From Crambe crambe (taxonomy: Eukaryota; Porifera; Demospongiae; Poecilosclerida; Crambeidae), in NCBI GenBank assembly GCA_963924555.1, contig OZ004592.1, forward strand, positions 7,180,624 through 7,244,623: a stretch of 64,000 nucleotides of DNA, in the 5' to 3' direction. This document shows, piece by piece, positions 34,888 to 45,912 of this stretch (position 1 is the first letter of the stretch; each line of letters starts with the position of its first letter). A program made the translations under genes and the position numbers. The notes beneath the pieces were generated by a model, which had not been told where the DNA came from, searched no databases, and saw only the letters and a program-made list of their open reading frames with translations.

Positions 34888-36101
34888 ATGGCGGCTAACC
34901 AGGCAGTAAGTGCATTTGTGTTTAGAAATGAAGGGATATGCATGCACACCCACTCACTCAAATTCCAAGGTCTAAGATTGTCTGCATTTTCACATCTTAA
35001 TTATAATTATTCTCAATATAGAAGAAACATAAGCCTGACGAGGTCGAGGCGGTCCTATTTTATTTTGGAACTGAACCACTAAAAATTTGCAAGAAAGTCC
35101 CATTCCGTAATACTGTTAGCATTGATCGCGTTCCTGAGCTTTCGGACATGTCACCGGAGATAGCTCAAGGGAAATTCAAATACTTAGTTACTGTGCGGGA
35201 AGGGGACGTGGAACTATCTGTGTACATTTTCAAGTTTTCACGTGGTAAGGGGTGCAGAGACGTCAGTAGCCCCTTCCACGAAGATCTACCACCAAGTATA
35301 CCTAATAAAGTCATTTCAGACTTAGAACTGTTACACTTGAAAGGAGACGGTAAATTAGGCACTGCCTTTTTTTACATCAATCAACCGAATAGACCATTGA
35401 TTGAATACACGGATAGGGGGTATAACCTCAAATGTGAGGCAACTGACAATTCGTCTCGTATAGGGAGTCACTCCCAGGAAGAGGACCGTGGAGATTCATT
35501 CATTAAGGCGGTCTGTGAATATCTGAAGACCAATCGACCTGACTTAAAATTTATGAGATTCTCAGCAAAGAAAATTCTAGGTGCTGAAGACAAAGTCTCT
35601 CCCTTTTCAGGGGGGGGTGATATGGTATTATTCGGTTGGCCCCTCGAAAAAAAACTAGTGGTGCAAAGTGATGGAGATGGTCCCAGTGAGTGTTCCGAGT
35701 GTTCGCCAATAGATGATGGGGAGCAGAGACTGGCCACAAACGTCGAAATGAAAGATTTGACCTGTCAGTCTGACGAGACGCAATTAAAAGCAAATATGCA
35801 TTTGATGTCTTCCTCGCTAGCTGTTGCGAAGTTGAAGGAACTTGAAAACGTGGACAGGCCAGTCACGTGGCTGAAGGAACTGAAAACTTTCACGTCGTAT
35901 GGAGTGTCATTTGGACAAATAAAACCAGTAGTCATCTTGAAGTTGACAATGGATCTCGTCAATGGGAAATTGAGATACGAAAAAAGATATGAATCTGTTA
36001 TGGATGCAGATAAAGCTCCGAGACTGGCATGTGCCATGGAGTATGTCATAACAAGAATGACTAGTCAATCACCAGAACCCGAAAAGCCTCGAGAAGTGTA
36101 A
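34888..36101 (+). CDS. Orphan family protein, copy C (intact)
   Basis: Two exons (34888-34905 encoding MAANQA; 35022-36101) give 365 residues. The product aligns over its whole length with copy B. Differences are scattered substitutions (e.g. KKHKPDEVEAV for KRHKADEVEAV), one inserted Ala (EIAQGK) and a small deletion after KDLTCQSDE. The C-terminal third (from MHLMSSSLAVAK to the end) is almost identical, as is the intron. The conserved GGGDMVLFG turn is again encoded by a G8 run. The function is unknown; no catalytic signature is convincing. Conservation of the reading frame in two copies, with a shared promoter, argues it is a real gene. Confidence 0.8.
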
Positions 36102-36183
36102 ACCACTGGAACTCGAGATACTTTGTAACATCTCATGTATAGTCTATTGTTTATTTTAAAATTTTCGCGGAGTTATCATCAAC

Positions 36184-36228
36184 AATAAAAAACAAAAACA
36201 AAAAAACAAAAAAACAAAAAAAAAAATT
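36184..36228 (+). repeat. A-rich (A5-9 C)n tract
   Basis: An A-rich run with interspersed C begins 83 bp after the copy C stop, containing AATAAA at about 36184. It could be the poly(A) signal plus a retroposition scar or simply a microsatellite. Confidence 0.6.
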
Positions 36229-36239
36229 TGTTTGACCAG

Positions 36240-38000
36240 CAGTCAACCACCTGCACTATGCAACATGAGATGCAACATGAGATGGCAGAGTGGGGGCTTT
36301 CCCCCCTCAAAGTTTAGAAGATGACAGTAATAAAGGTGATGAGGCACAATAAATTTTACGATCGACAGTGACAGCAACTACCAATGTAATCTTGCATAGC
36401 CAGCATCCGTGCCACCATCCCTAGGCCCTAGAGTAGAAGGCTTGTTGTCACTATGTCAATTTTAATAGTGAAGGTTGTGGCATGCCAAAATGTAATTCTT
36501 ATTGCAGCAACAGTCTGTGGGTCTACATTTATGCCAATATGTAGAGATATGCTTTCCCCCTTCCTATTATATAATGCTTAATAAAAAAATCTGGGCAAGA
36601 GCAATATATATCTACCAAAATCCCCCTGGCTACATACAGTAATTGCTCGATTGATTCCTACATGTAGGATTGTAGGCACTAGACATGCGTACTTGCATGC
36701 AGCTAGCTGCCGAGTGCCTGCCACTTTTATAACTTCCAAATTATAGCGGGTGACATAGGGGCTAGGATCCCTATTCAGGATCAGCCTTGGACAACCGACT
36801 TGCAATCCTCTCAATCTTATCCTCGCTATGTGTTCCCTGAAGGAGACATGCTTATCGTACCTAATTTCAATAATCACACCAATAATTATTACTGTATTTT
36901 AGTTCTGCAATTAATCCATAATTAATTGCACAATTCCTCTCTCTGTGTTATCAAACAAAGTATACTCCTTCTAGAGAGGGTTTACTATCCACATGGTTCA
37001 GGGTCACTTGATTACCCAAAGTCAACCATTCCAACAACATAATGGGCCTATACTTTAGTAGGTGACGGTAATAAAGGTGATGAGGCACAATAAGCCTTAA
37101 GACTGGCAGTGACAGCATTGGCAGACACCTTGCCTGTCTGGTCTCTAACCTATTTCTTTGCCTCATTTCAGACCCCGTGTTGTAGCTCCAACAGTTTCAT
37201 TCAAACCTGGTGTCTATTAAAAGAAAGGCTACTCTCCACTTTATAAGGAAAGTATGCTGTCGCTGCCAATTTAGAGGAAATAAAATCAAATTTGAGATTA
37301 CTGTCACGGTAATTCACTTGTTACACGCACCGGACAGCATTCCACACACTAATAATATTAATTAATTAATTATATGGAATCTATCATATATACAATCCTC
37401 ACCGTGGGTACCCTGAAGGAGACATAAAAATAGCATCCATCATAGTAGCCGGCAGCGCTCCAGTTCAAACCAAACTGTTCAGTCTTTAAGCTGGCTCGCC
37501 TGCAAGGGGATAAACTTTTTTAGCATTTAGATTAGGGTCAAGGATCGGTCAATGCGAAGCTGAAGGTTCAATATGCAATGCACCCGATTTCTGCTGATGC
37601 CTTGCCAGAGTTGCAAGAAGTGTGTGATTAGCTTGAACCAGCTACATAGCTACATTACGTCTCTCAGGTCTAACATGTACATTAGCGGTAGCAGGTTCAA
37701 CTTGGTCAGTCTCTTCTTGTAATCCGCCTCTGAACCTTTCCCCCACCGAAAAAACCCGCTGTACGGTACTGTGTGAACATTCTCACCCTGTCGAGCTGTA
37801 TGCAATAACATACAGCACAAAGTATAATACGATCTGCAGCCCGGGGGGTAATTTGTCCATTTTTAGAGTATATCCTTTCTATAGCAAGGCTTCCATATTT
37901 CTGAGCAGTAAACCAGCTGAGATCTGACCAGGGATATGTATAACATCTTCTTTTCGTGCATAGAGTTTGTTGAAGAAAAGGTACGTCTCAATAGACCCAA
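36240..38000. other. Mosaic of fragments of the 27-33 kb repeats
   Basis: Partial copies of the block at 30-32 kb (36240-36420, 36960-37200), of the AAACTTGAGGCC module (36780-36890, inverted), of 32760-32940 (37165-37320) and of the copy C upstream flank (37380-37520). A dispersed-element fragment is at 37563-37670. No gene. Confidence 0.55.
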
Positions 38001-38049
38001 AATCTTGTATGCTCTTGCTGTGATATGTCTTACTCCACGTCTGTTAGTA

Positions 38050-39479
38050 TTCCCAGATCCTTATTGATTGACCGGGTAGGGATAGGAACGTTATTATTCA
38101 CCACCTATACGCACTTGGGATTCGTTAAATTTCAGTTTCCATTGTAAGCTCCAATCATTCAAGGAATCGAGATCTTGTAGGCGGGCGATGTCCTCCGAAA
38201 ACACTTTACATCGTCTGCAAACAACAGCAGCTTTGAATGGATGACATAGTCTGGTAAATCATTAACATAGACCAAGAAGAACAAAGGACCAAGGATACAA
38301 CCTTGTGGCACCCTGAGACTACTGGTAGAAGACCTGACTTGACTCCATCTATACTTACACAGTTCATTCTTCCCAGCACTCTTTCAACCAAAGCCATAGC
38401 TTTCCAGTGATTCCTATATTTCGTAACTTTAGTAATAATTGGTGATGGGGCACAGTACCAAATGCTTTAGCGAAGTCAAGTAATATTACGTCTGCCAAGT
38501 TACAAGCTCCTTCTTGGTCATATACTTGACTATAGAACATTAGAAGTTGCAGTGATTAACTCTAAACCCAAAATATGCTGCTGACAATTTTGTTTCTATG
38601 AATCTATGTATACGAGGCGTTCCACGACTTTAGATGCAGTACTAAGCATTGTTGACCATGGCTCTATCTCCTGATTTGAGACACAATGTATTTTCGATTA
38701 AGTGGGGATTTTGTGCTGACGTAGGGAGTTCAGGAACAAGTGGTGCAGTGGCTGGTATATTGCATCTAGTCCCATGGCTTTTCTTGGATCAAGGCAAGAG
38801 AGGATCTCTAACACATCCTCTTCCAGTATCTTCAAATCTGCAGAGTCAGGATCGCCTATGGGGAGATTTTTATCGGGTGGCAAGGTGTAGGAGCTCACTG
38901 TAAATACAGAATTGAAATACTTGTCGAAAAGTGAAGCTCTCTCCTCATCATCAGATACTGTCTCAGAATTCAAGTAGACTGTCTTTGGGATCACTCCTCT
39001 TTCAAGTACGCAATGTACTTGAATAGATCTCTACTCCCAGAATTTGCCACTCTGTCAATAAGCCTTTTCTCATATGCTGTTTTTGCTATTCGACAGTCTT
39101 CTTCGAAGCATTTTTCGGTCTGCATAAGCTTGTCTTTAGCTGCCTCATTTTTGTTCACAGGACATTTTCTCCACAATGTATTAAGGCAATTGGACTTATG
39201 CCTCAGATCGGCATCAAACCATTTCGGGAATTGGTGATTCTTCAGTCTCACTCTATGTATAAACTTCTCCATAGCTGATGTAGTTATTAGCTTAAATATT
39301 GCCCAGATTAATTTTACATCTTCTGACTCAAAACAAGCACTAAAGTCCTCATCCATCCATCCAGTCAGCTTTCTGATAATCATAGGCTTCTTACTGCATT
39401 CCTGTTTCGTTCTTATATTTAAGTTTAGATGTATTGGGAAGTGATCTGATCGTATAGGATCACTGGATGGTAGAGCCAT
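38050..39479 (-). pseudogene. Degenerate non-LTR retrotransposon (LINE) fragment
   Basis: The minus strand encodes the end of an APE endonuclease (SDHFPIHLNLN near 39440), an EN-RT linker, the RT entry (LDPRKAMGLDAIY near 38790), motif A-like LLDFAKAFGTVPH (about 38460), GVPQGCILGPLFF (about 38310), FADDVKCF (about 38210) and a thumb-like WSLQWKLKFNES (about 38130). The pieces are in several frames with stops, so the element is dead. The style fits the CR1/Jockey-like group. The 5' half is missing. Confidence 0.85.
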
Positions 39480-41175
39480 TCAGTTAGAAGATTGATATGC
39501 AGCTAGAAGATTGAGTCGACGATTGCTATTCAGATAGGAATAAGGGCCATCTGTGGTAGTGTGATAAGATCATCCAATATACACACAACAATTATAAGGT
39601 GGTTTTTGCTAAGACTGGAAACATCAGTGTACCTACAGTTTGAATGGCTATGGAAACACAACAGCTACAGCTGTTTAGACTGCCATGGATAGATAAACCG
39701 TATAACCGACCAAAATGGGGTGGGAAACTGTCACGACGAATGGACAAGAAATCGAATTCAAAAAATGTCACGTGTGAATGGACAAGGTTCAACATGCAAT
39801 GCACCCGATTTCTGCTGATGGCTAATCAGCAAGGCTGATTACGTATCAGAAGAGTTGGGTTTGCTATCATCATCTACTGAAGTGTGTAGATCAACTCGAA
39901 TCAGGTACGAAGGTAAGATTGCGTGTGTAGCTATAGCTAAATATTCCATTTCCAACCTCGTGTCCACCTACTGGATAATTTTAACAAACTGGTTACGACA
40001 TTTCAACAAACTGGCTATAGTCAATGTAACTCACCTACGTCAGAAATGGAAACATCAGCTATAGCTATTTAGACTGCCATTTAATAAACTGGCTATAGCC
40101 ACGGACTTACGTAGGGGTACCCGCTTGGAAAGAGGATTATGTCACGGTGCTTCCATCTTCCAGAAGAGGCTTTCTCGAGGTTGATCTCCTGGTGCTTCCA
40201 TCTCCCTGGTCTCGGTGCCCAGTCGATGCTCCATAACCAACCAACGAGCTGAAGGCTAAGAACAATAGGGCTACGAAAACAGCTACACAGTGACAATTGT
40301 TCTGAAGTAGATAAAGTCATAAAATAATAATAATAACGAATACAAATTAACAACAAAATGATATAGGAAAGCTGTAGCAGGGCTATGATCTCCAAATCTG
40401 ATTTCGAGGTAGGCTTATACTGTAGATGCAAATTGGACCAAAATAGTGAGAGTCGAGGGTCTGCACAATTGATATTCGGATAGGAAGCTGTGGTAGAACT
40501 ATAATAGAGCCATCTGTTAGAAGATTCATATCCAGCTAGAAGATTAAGTTGACAATTTATATTCAGATAGGAATAAGGGCTATCTGTGGTTCCAGCTATA
40601 TACACACAACAAAAATAAATTATAATGTGGTTTTTGCTAAGACTGGAAACATCAGCGTACCTACAGTTGGAATGGCTATGGAAACACAACAGTTACAGGT
40701 AGTTAGACTGAATAAACTAGCTATATGCTATAACCACAAACCTACAGTTGGAAATCAGAAATGGAAACATCAGCAATAGCAATTTAGACTGCCATTCAAC
40801 AAAAGGACTATAACCATTGCATTAATAAACTGGCTATAGCCAATGCACCTACAGTCGGACCATCAAAAATGGAAACATAAGCTACGTGGCATATTAGACT
40901 GACATTAATTTCCATTTAACCATCTAGCTATAGCCATTAACAAACTGGCTATATCCGCGGTTGGACGGAGACATCAGCCATGGAAATACCATTTAGACTG
41001 CCATTTGGTACCTACAGTACATAGGACCATCACAAATGGAAACATCAGCTATGGAAACATGTTGGCTATAGCTACCACACTGTACCTACGGTTGTACCAT
41101 CAAAAATGGAAACATATAGCTATTTAGACAAAACTGGTGAGGCTACTCTCTATGGCGCTTCCATCTTCCTAGGCT
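39480..41175 (-). repeat. Dispersed repeat cluster, inverse of 22200-22830
   Basis: Repeated words ATGGAAACATCAGC, GCTATAGCCA and GACTGCCATT. A SINE/MITE-like fragment lies at about 39786-39920 (GGTTCAACATGCAATGCACC start and a TAATCAGC/GCTGATTA hairpin). GGTGCTTCCATCTTCC words are at 40145, 40190 and 41160. About 650 bp match 22200-22830 on the opposite strand. No gene. Confidence 0.6.
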
Positions 41176-41179
41176 GCCC

Positions 41180-41360
41180 CGAATGAAAGTTACTGCAGGT
41201 TACAGGAGGTTACAGGAGGTTACTGGAGGTTACTGCAGGTTACAGGAGGTTACTAGAAGTTACAGGAGGTTATCAGAGGTTACTAGGAGGTTACAGGAGG
41301 TTACTGCAGTTACAGTAGGTTACTAGGAGGTTACAGGAGTTATTGCAGGTTACAGTAGCA
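41180..41360 (+). repeat. GGAGGTTACA minisatellite
   Basis: About 17 degenerate 9-11-bp units of (GG)AGGTTAC(A/T)G. GGTTAC recurs at every step. Confidence 0.9.
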
Positions 41361-41461
41361 GTGGAGTAGGAATAGGAAATTTATTGGGGGGCAGGAACAA
41401 TAATAAGTTAATCACAGTAATAACAACAATCTTTCTGTCATTAACTAGCCCTAGCCCAAAC

Positions 41462-41622
41462 ATTTTGATGGAATGAAAGTATTGTGGGTATCATATTTTA
41501 CTGATATCCACAAATTAAACATGTGATCAGAAAGTACACACAGAGAGCAATGTACTGATATTAAAATTATTTGTGGATATCAGTAAAATATGATACCCAC
41601 AATACTTTCATTCCATCAAAAT
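41462..41622. repeat. Perfect 53-bp inverted repeat with 55-nt loop
   Basis: Arms 41462-41514 and 41570-41622 are exact reverse complements, starting ATTTTGATGGAATGAAAG. Flanks are not complementary. Confidence 0.95.
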
Positions 41623-41629
41623 TTTTGAA

Positions 41630-42200
41630 ATATAAAGAAATACAATAGCATTGCCCTCTGTTTAAGCTTTCTATCGATATGATTAGTTTAGCCATACTGA
41701 TAATTTCGAAAATATATTATAAAAGGTCTTCAAAATAACTGACGATTAACATAACTTTTGAAATATCAAGTGTATACAGATAATTTCGATATCATAGCAT
41801 TGCTCTTTACGTAAGCTTTCTGTTCATATGCTTACTTTCTCCATTCCGACAATTTTCAAAACAAAGGTAAAGGGTCGTCAAAATTTCAACCTACTCATAA
41901 CTGATGGTGATTTCTGGCTATCATAACTTTTGAAATATCATGTATATACATACAATTTTAATACCATAGCATTGCTCTTTATGTATGCTTTCTGTTCATA
42001 TGCTTACTTTATCCATTCCGATAATTAAAAAATATGGTAATGTTTCTTCAAAGTTCATAACTGATGGTGACTTCTAGCTATCATAACTTTTGAAATATCA
42101 AGTATATACATATAATTTTGATATCATCAAATTGCTCTCTGTGTAAGCTTTCTGCTAATATGCATATTTTGTCCATATTGACAAAGTTCAACTATCCAGA
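41630..42200 (+). repeat. Tandem repeat of about 150-180 bp, three to four copies
   Basis: CATAACTTTTGAAATATCA recurs at about 41749, 41932 and 42084, each followed by ATAGCATTGCTCTTTA-like and AAGCTTTCTG-TCATATGC words. A first, weaker unit starts at about 41630. Confidence 0.8.
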
Positions 42201-42316
42201 ACATTCTTTTCACTATTAACTTTCGAAATATTCACCCACATTTTTTAAAACTTTTCTTAACACACATATTTAAGACAATTGCGCATGTCAATTACCAACT
42301 ACGCATATTTCTCCAG

Positions 42317-42930
42317 TTGATGCCCACCATATCTAATTGATGCCCACCATATCTAATTGATGCCCACCATATCTAATTGATGCCCACCATATCTAATTGA
42401 TGCCCACCATATCTAATTGATGCCCACCATATCTAATTGATGCCCACCATATCTAATTGATGCCCACCATATCTAATTGATGCCCACCATATCTAATTGA
42501 TGCCCACCATATCTAATTGATGCCCACCATATCTAATTGATGCCCACCATATCTAATTGATGCCCACCATATCTAATTGATGCCCACCATATCTAATTGA
42601 TGCCCACCATATCTAATTGATGCCCACCATATCTAATTGATGCCACCATATCTAATTGATGCCCACCATATCTAATTGATGCCCACCATATCTAATTGAT
42701 GCCCACCATATCTAATTGATGCCCACCATATCTAATTGATGCCCACCATATCTAATTGATGCCCACCATATCTAATTGATGCCCACCATATCTAATTGAT
42801 GCCCACCATATCTAATTGATGCCCACCATATCTAATTGATGCCCACCATATCTAATTGATGCCCACCATATCTAATTGATGCCCACCATATCTAATTGAT
42901 GCCCACCATATCTAATTGATGCCCACCATA
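42317..42930 (+). repeat. 20-bp satellite (TGATGCCCACCATATCTAAT), about 31 copies
   Basis: Units are identical except one with a C deletion near 42641. The last unit ends in CCCACCATA and joins directly to GGGCTAGGGCTAGGGG, the seed that opens subtelomeric unit 1. Confidence 0.97.
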
Positions 42931-43144
42931 GGGCTAGGGCTAGGGGCATGGAGAAGGATCCCTCACCATCCCTCATATATATAATATGATCCCTTATATT
43001 CATATACTTGAGTGTTTTATCCCTCAAATTCGCAAATTTGAGTCTTTTTTCCCCTTATGGTCATATACTTGGAGGATTTTACCCTTAAGTCAACCTCAAC
43101 TTCATGGATAAATCTTATCTCGATTTAGGGGTAAAATATCCATG

Positions 43145-43555
43145 AGGTTAGGTTTCTTTAACCTGGGTTGAGGTTTCCAGAGGTAAAATAGCCATGAGGT
43201 TATGTATTGTTAACCTGGGTTGAGGTTTCCAGAGGTAAAATAGCCATGAGGTTATGTCCTGTTAACCTGGGTTGAGGTTTCCAGAGGTAAAATAGCCATG
43301 AGGTTATGTCTTGTTAACCTGGGTTGAGGTTTCCAGAGGTAAAATAGCCATGAGGTTATGTCCTGTTAACCTGGGTTGAGGTTTCCAGAGGTAAAATAGC
43401 CATGAGGTTATGTCTTGTTAACCTGGGTTGAGGTTTCCAGAGGTAAAATAGCCATGAGGTTATCCAACGTTAACCTGGGTTGAGGTTTCCAGAGGTAAAA
43501 TAGCCATGAGGTTTTGTTTCGTTAACAGGGGTTGAGGTAAAGTATCCATGAGGTT
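43145..43555 (+). repeat. 52-bp array, type I (unit 1)
   Basis: Units of AACCTGGGTTGAGGTTTCCA + GAGGTAAAATAGCCATGAGG + TTATGTCYTGTT, seven copies; another run is at 44715-45450 with variants TTATCCAACG alternating with TTATGTCTTG. Unit 2 equivalents are 52058-52350 and 53535-54215. Confidence 0.95.
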
Positions 43556-43812
43556 AGTTAAGTATTTATGAAGTCCCTCAAGTCACGGTAATGCACAGTA
43601 GATGTCCCTCAAGTCTATTCCTACACTTTGAAGTATTACCAAGTACACTTAAGTCCCTCAAGTATAGATAAAGACATTCAAAGTCCCTCAAGGCCAGATA
43701 GAGATTACGGAAGTCCCTCAAGTCATGGTAATGCACAGTAGATGTCCCTCAAGTCTATTCCTACACTTTGAAGTATTACGAAGTACACTTAAGTCCCTCA
43801 AGTCCATGCATC
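43556..43812 (+). repeat. CCCTCAAGT block
   Basis: AAGTCCCTCAAGT recurs about nine times with TGGTAATGCACAGTAGATGT and TATTCCTACACTTTGAAGTA between. Further copies at 45465-45625, 52378-52615 and 54245-54400. Confidence 0.85.
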
Positions 43813-43871
43813 CGTAGCGCAGGCTGAAGGGGAAGTGCACGCCGTAGCCAGCCATATGACACACTCAGTAG

Positions 43872-44261
43872 ATGTCCACCAGTCAACCTACCAACAGGCC
43901 GGCAACACTGAAAAGACTGTCGAAACGTAAGTCATTTACAGTCTGCACACACACTAGTTCAACTCACGTTGTACCATTCAGATACAAGAAGTTGTGGCCA
44001 CGCCTTCCCAAAGCACATCAAACTCCACCCCCAGCAAAAAAGAGACGACTCTATTCCGAAGAAGAATACTCAATCCTAAAGAGATATTTCGACATTGGCG
44101 GAGAGAGGTCTAAAGTGGCAAAACTTTCTGAGTGTGCAGATTTCCTTAGAGAGTACCAGAGAGATATGCAGTTTGAGGGGAAGGACACAGGACAAGATCA
44201 AAAACATGATAAAGCAGAGCAAGTGACAGCAAACCAACAGTTCTTTTTATTTAAAATGTAA
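43872..44261 (+). CDS. Subtelomeric 129-aa ORF, Myb/SANT-like segment (unit 1)
   Basis: An ATG at 43872 opens 129 codons to TAA at 44261. The product is basic at the start (LKRLSKRKS), has an NLS-like PPPAKKRRLYSEEEYSILKR, then KVAKLSECADFLREYQ and a Gln/Lys-rich tail. KKRRxYSEEE...L..CADFL resembles short Myb/SANT-like modules found in repeat-borne animal proteins; this is a weak family match. A GTAAGT at 43927 followed by TTCAG at 43981 could be an intron, but splicing it breaks this frame. The second copy (unit 2) is frameshifted. It may be a host-gene fragment captured in the subtelomere. Confidence 0.45.
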   Translation: MSTSQPTNRPATLKRLSKRKSFTVCTHTSSTHVVPFRYKKLWPRLPKAHQTPPPAKKRRLYSEEEYSILKRYFDIGGERSKVAKLSECADFLREYQRDMQFEGKDTGQDQKHDKAEQVTANQQFFLFKM

Positions 44262-44384
44262 TCAATCATTCTCACAAAAAACAGTACTAATGTAATCAAT
44301 CATTCTCACAATTTCTTTCTATTTCTAATCAAGTCTCACAATTCAAATTTTTCCTCTAGAAATTTAGATACTTTTTGCTGGACA

Positions 44385-44725
44385 TCCCTCCTAGCTATAC
44401 ACTTATCTTTCCCTCCCGGCTTGCACGTCTCGGTGAATATCCTTCATGGATCCTTCCTGGATATTCTGGGACTTTGAAATTTCAGATACTTCTAGGAGGA
44501 CAATTGGTGGCCCCCATGGATTCTGAGAGGACAATTGGTGACCCCCATGGATTCTGGGAGGACAATTGGTGACCCCCATGGGCCAGATATATCATCCCTC
44601 CTAGCTATGACCTTACCTTTCCCTCCTGGCTTGCACATCTCAGTGAATATCCTTCATGGTTTCGTATTCGATCCTTCCTGGATATTCTGGGACTTTGAAA
44701 TTTCAGCTCCTTCTTGGAGGATCCA
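44385..44725 (+). repeat. First two about 230-bp satellite units
   Basis: Each begins CCCTCCTAGCTAT, carries GTGAATATCCTTCATGG, GATCCTTCCTGGATATTCTG and one to four GGAGGACAATTGGTG-CCCCCATGG sub-repeats. The long array is at 45905-47700. Confidence 0.9.
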
Positions 44726-45450
44726 GAGGTAAAATAGCCATGAGGTTATGTCTTGTTAACCTGGGTTGAGGTTTCCAGAGGTAAAATAGCCATGAAGTTA
44801 TCCATCGTTAACTTGGGTTGAGGTTTCCAGAGGTAAAATAGCCATGAGGTTATGTCTTGTTAACCTGGGTTGAGGTTTCCAGAGGTAAAATAGCCATGAG
44901 GTTATCCAACGTTAACCTGGGTTGAGGTTTCCAGAGGTAAAATAGCCATGAGGTTATGTCTTGTTAATCTGGGTTGAGGTTTCCAGAGGTAAAATAGCCA
45001 TGAGGTTATGTCTTGTTAACCTGGGTTGAAGTTTCCAGAGGTAAAATAGCCATGAGGTTATGTCTTGTTAATCTGGGTTGAGGTTTCCAGAGGTAAAATA
45101 GCCATGAGGTTATCCAATGTTAACCTGGGTTGAGGTTTCCAGAGGTAAAATAGCCATGAGGTTATGTCTTGTTAACCTGGGTTGAGGTTTCCAGAGGTAA
45201 AATAGCCATGAGGTTATCCAACGTTAACCTGGGTTGAGGTTTCCAGAGGTAAAATAGCTATGAGGTTATGTCTTGTTAACCTGGGTTGAGGTAAAATAGC
45301 CATGAGGTTATCCAACGTTAACCTGGGTTGAGGTTTCCAGAGGTAAAATAGCCATGAGGTTATGTCTTGTTAACCTGGGTTGAGGTTTTCAGAGGTAAAA
45401 TAGCCATGAGGTTTTGTTTCGTTAACAGGGGTTGAGGTAAAGTATCCATG
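44715..45450 (+). repeat. 52-bp array, type I, second run (unit 1)
   Basis: About 13 copies of the same 52-bp unit as at 43145; one copy has an internal deletion near 45288. Confidence 0.93.
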
Positions 45451-45626
45451 AGGTTAGTTAAGTATTTATGAAGTCCCTCAAGTCATGGTAATGCACAGTA
45501 GATGTCCCTCAAGTCTATTCCTACATTTGGAAGTATTACCAAGTACACTTAAGTCCCTCAAGTCCATGCAAAGTCCCTAAAGGCCTGATAGAGATTACAA
45601 AAGTCCCTCAAGTCATGGTAATGCAC

Positions 45627-45912
45627 AAGAAGTTGTGGCCACGCCTTCCCAAAGCACATCAAACTCCACCCCTCAACCACCAGCAAGTGTATAGCTAGGA
45701 GGGATGTCCAGCCAAAAGTATCTAAATTTCTAGTCCTAATCGAGAGGAAAAATTTTTTATAATTGAATTGTGAGACTTGATTTGAAATATAAAGAAATTG
45801 TGAGAATGATTGATTACATTAGAACTGTTTTTTGTGAGAATGATTGATTAGTCGAAATATCTCTTTAGGATTGAGTATTCTTCTTCGGAATAGAGTCGTC
45901 TCTTTTTTATCT
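45627..45912. repeat. Fold-back copy of the ORF region
   Basis: 45627-45672 repeats 43986-44030 forwards (AAGAAGTTGTGGCCACGCC); from about 45690 to 45907 the sequence is the reverse complement of 44037-44400 with an internal deletion. Repeated at about 54400-54685 in unit 2. Confidence 0.85.

Noticed and set aside
39786-39920. tRNA-derived SINE based on GGTTCAACATGC box-B-like word
   Set aside because: No box A at the right distance and no cloverleaf; kept only as an unclassified dispersed fragment.
42317-42930. Regular 20-bp repeats looking like a CRISPR array
   Set aside because: There are no spacers: units follow head to tail without unique sequence, in a eukaryotic context. It is a satellite.
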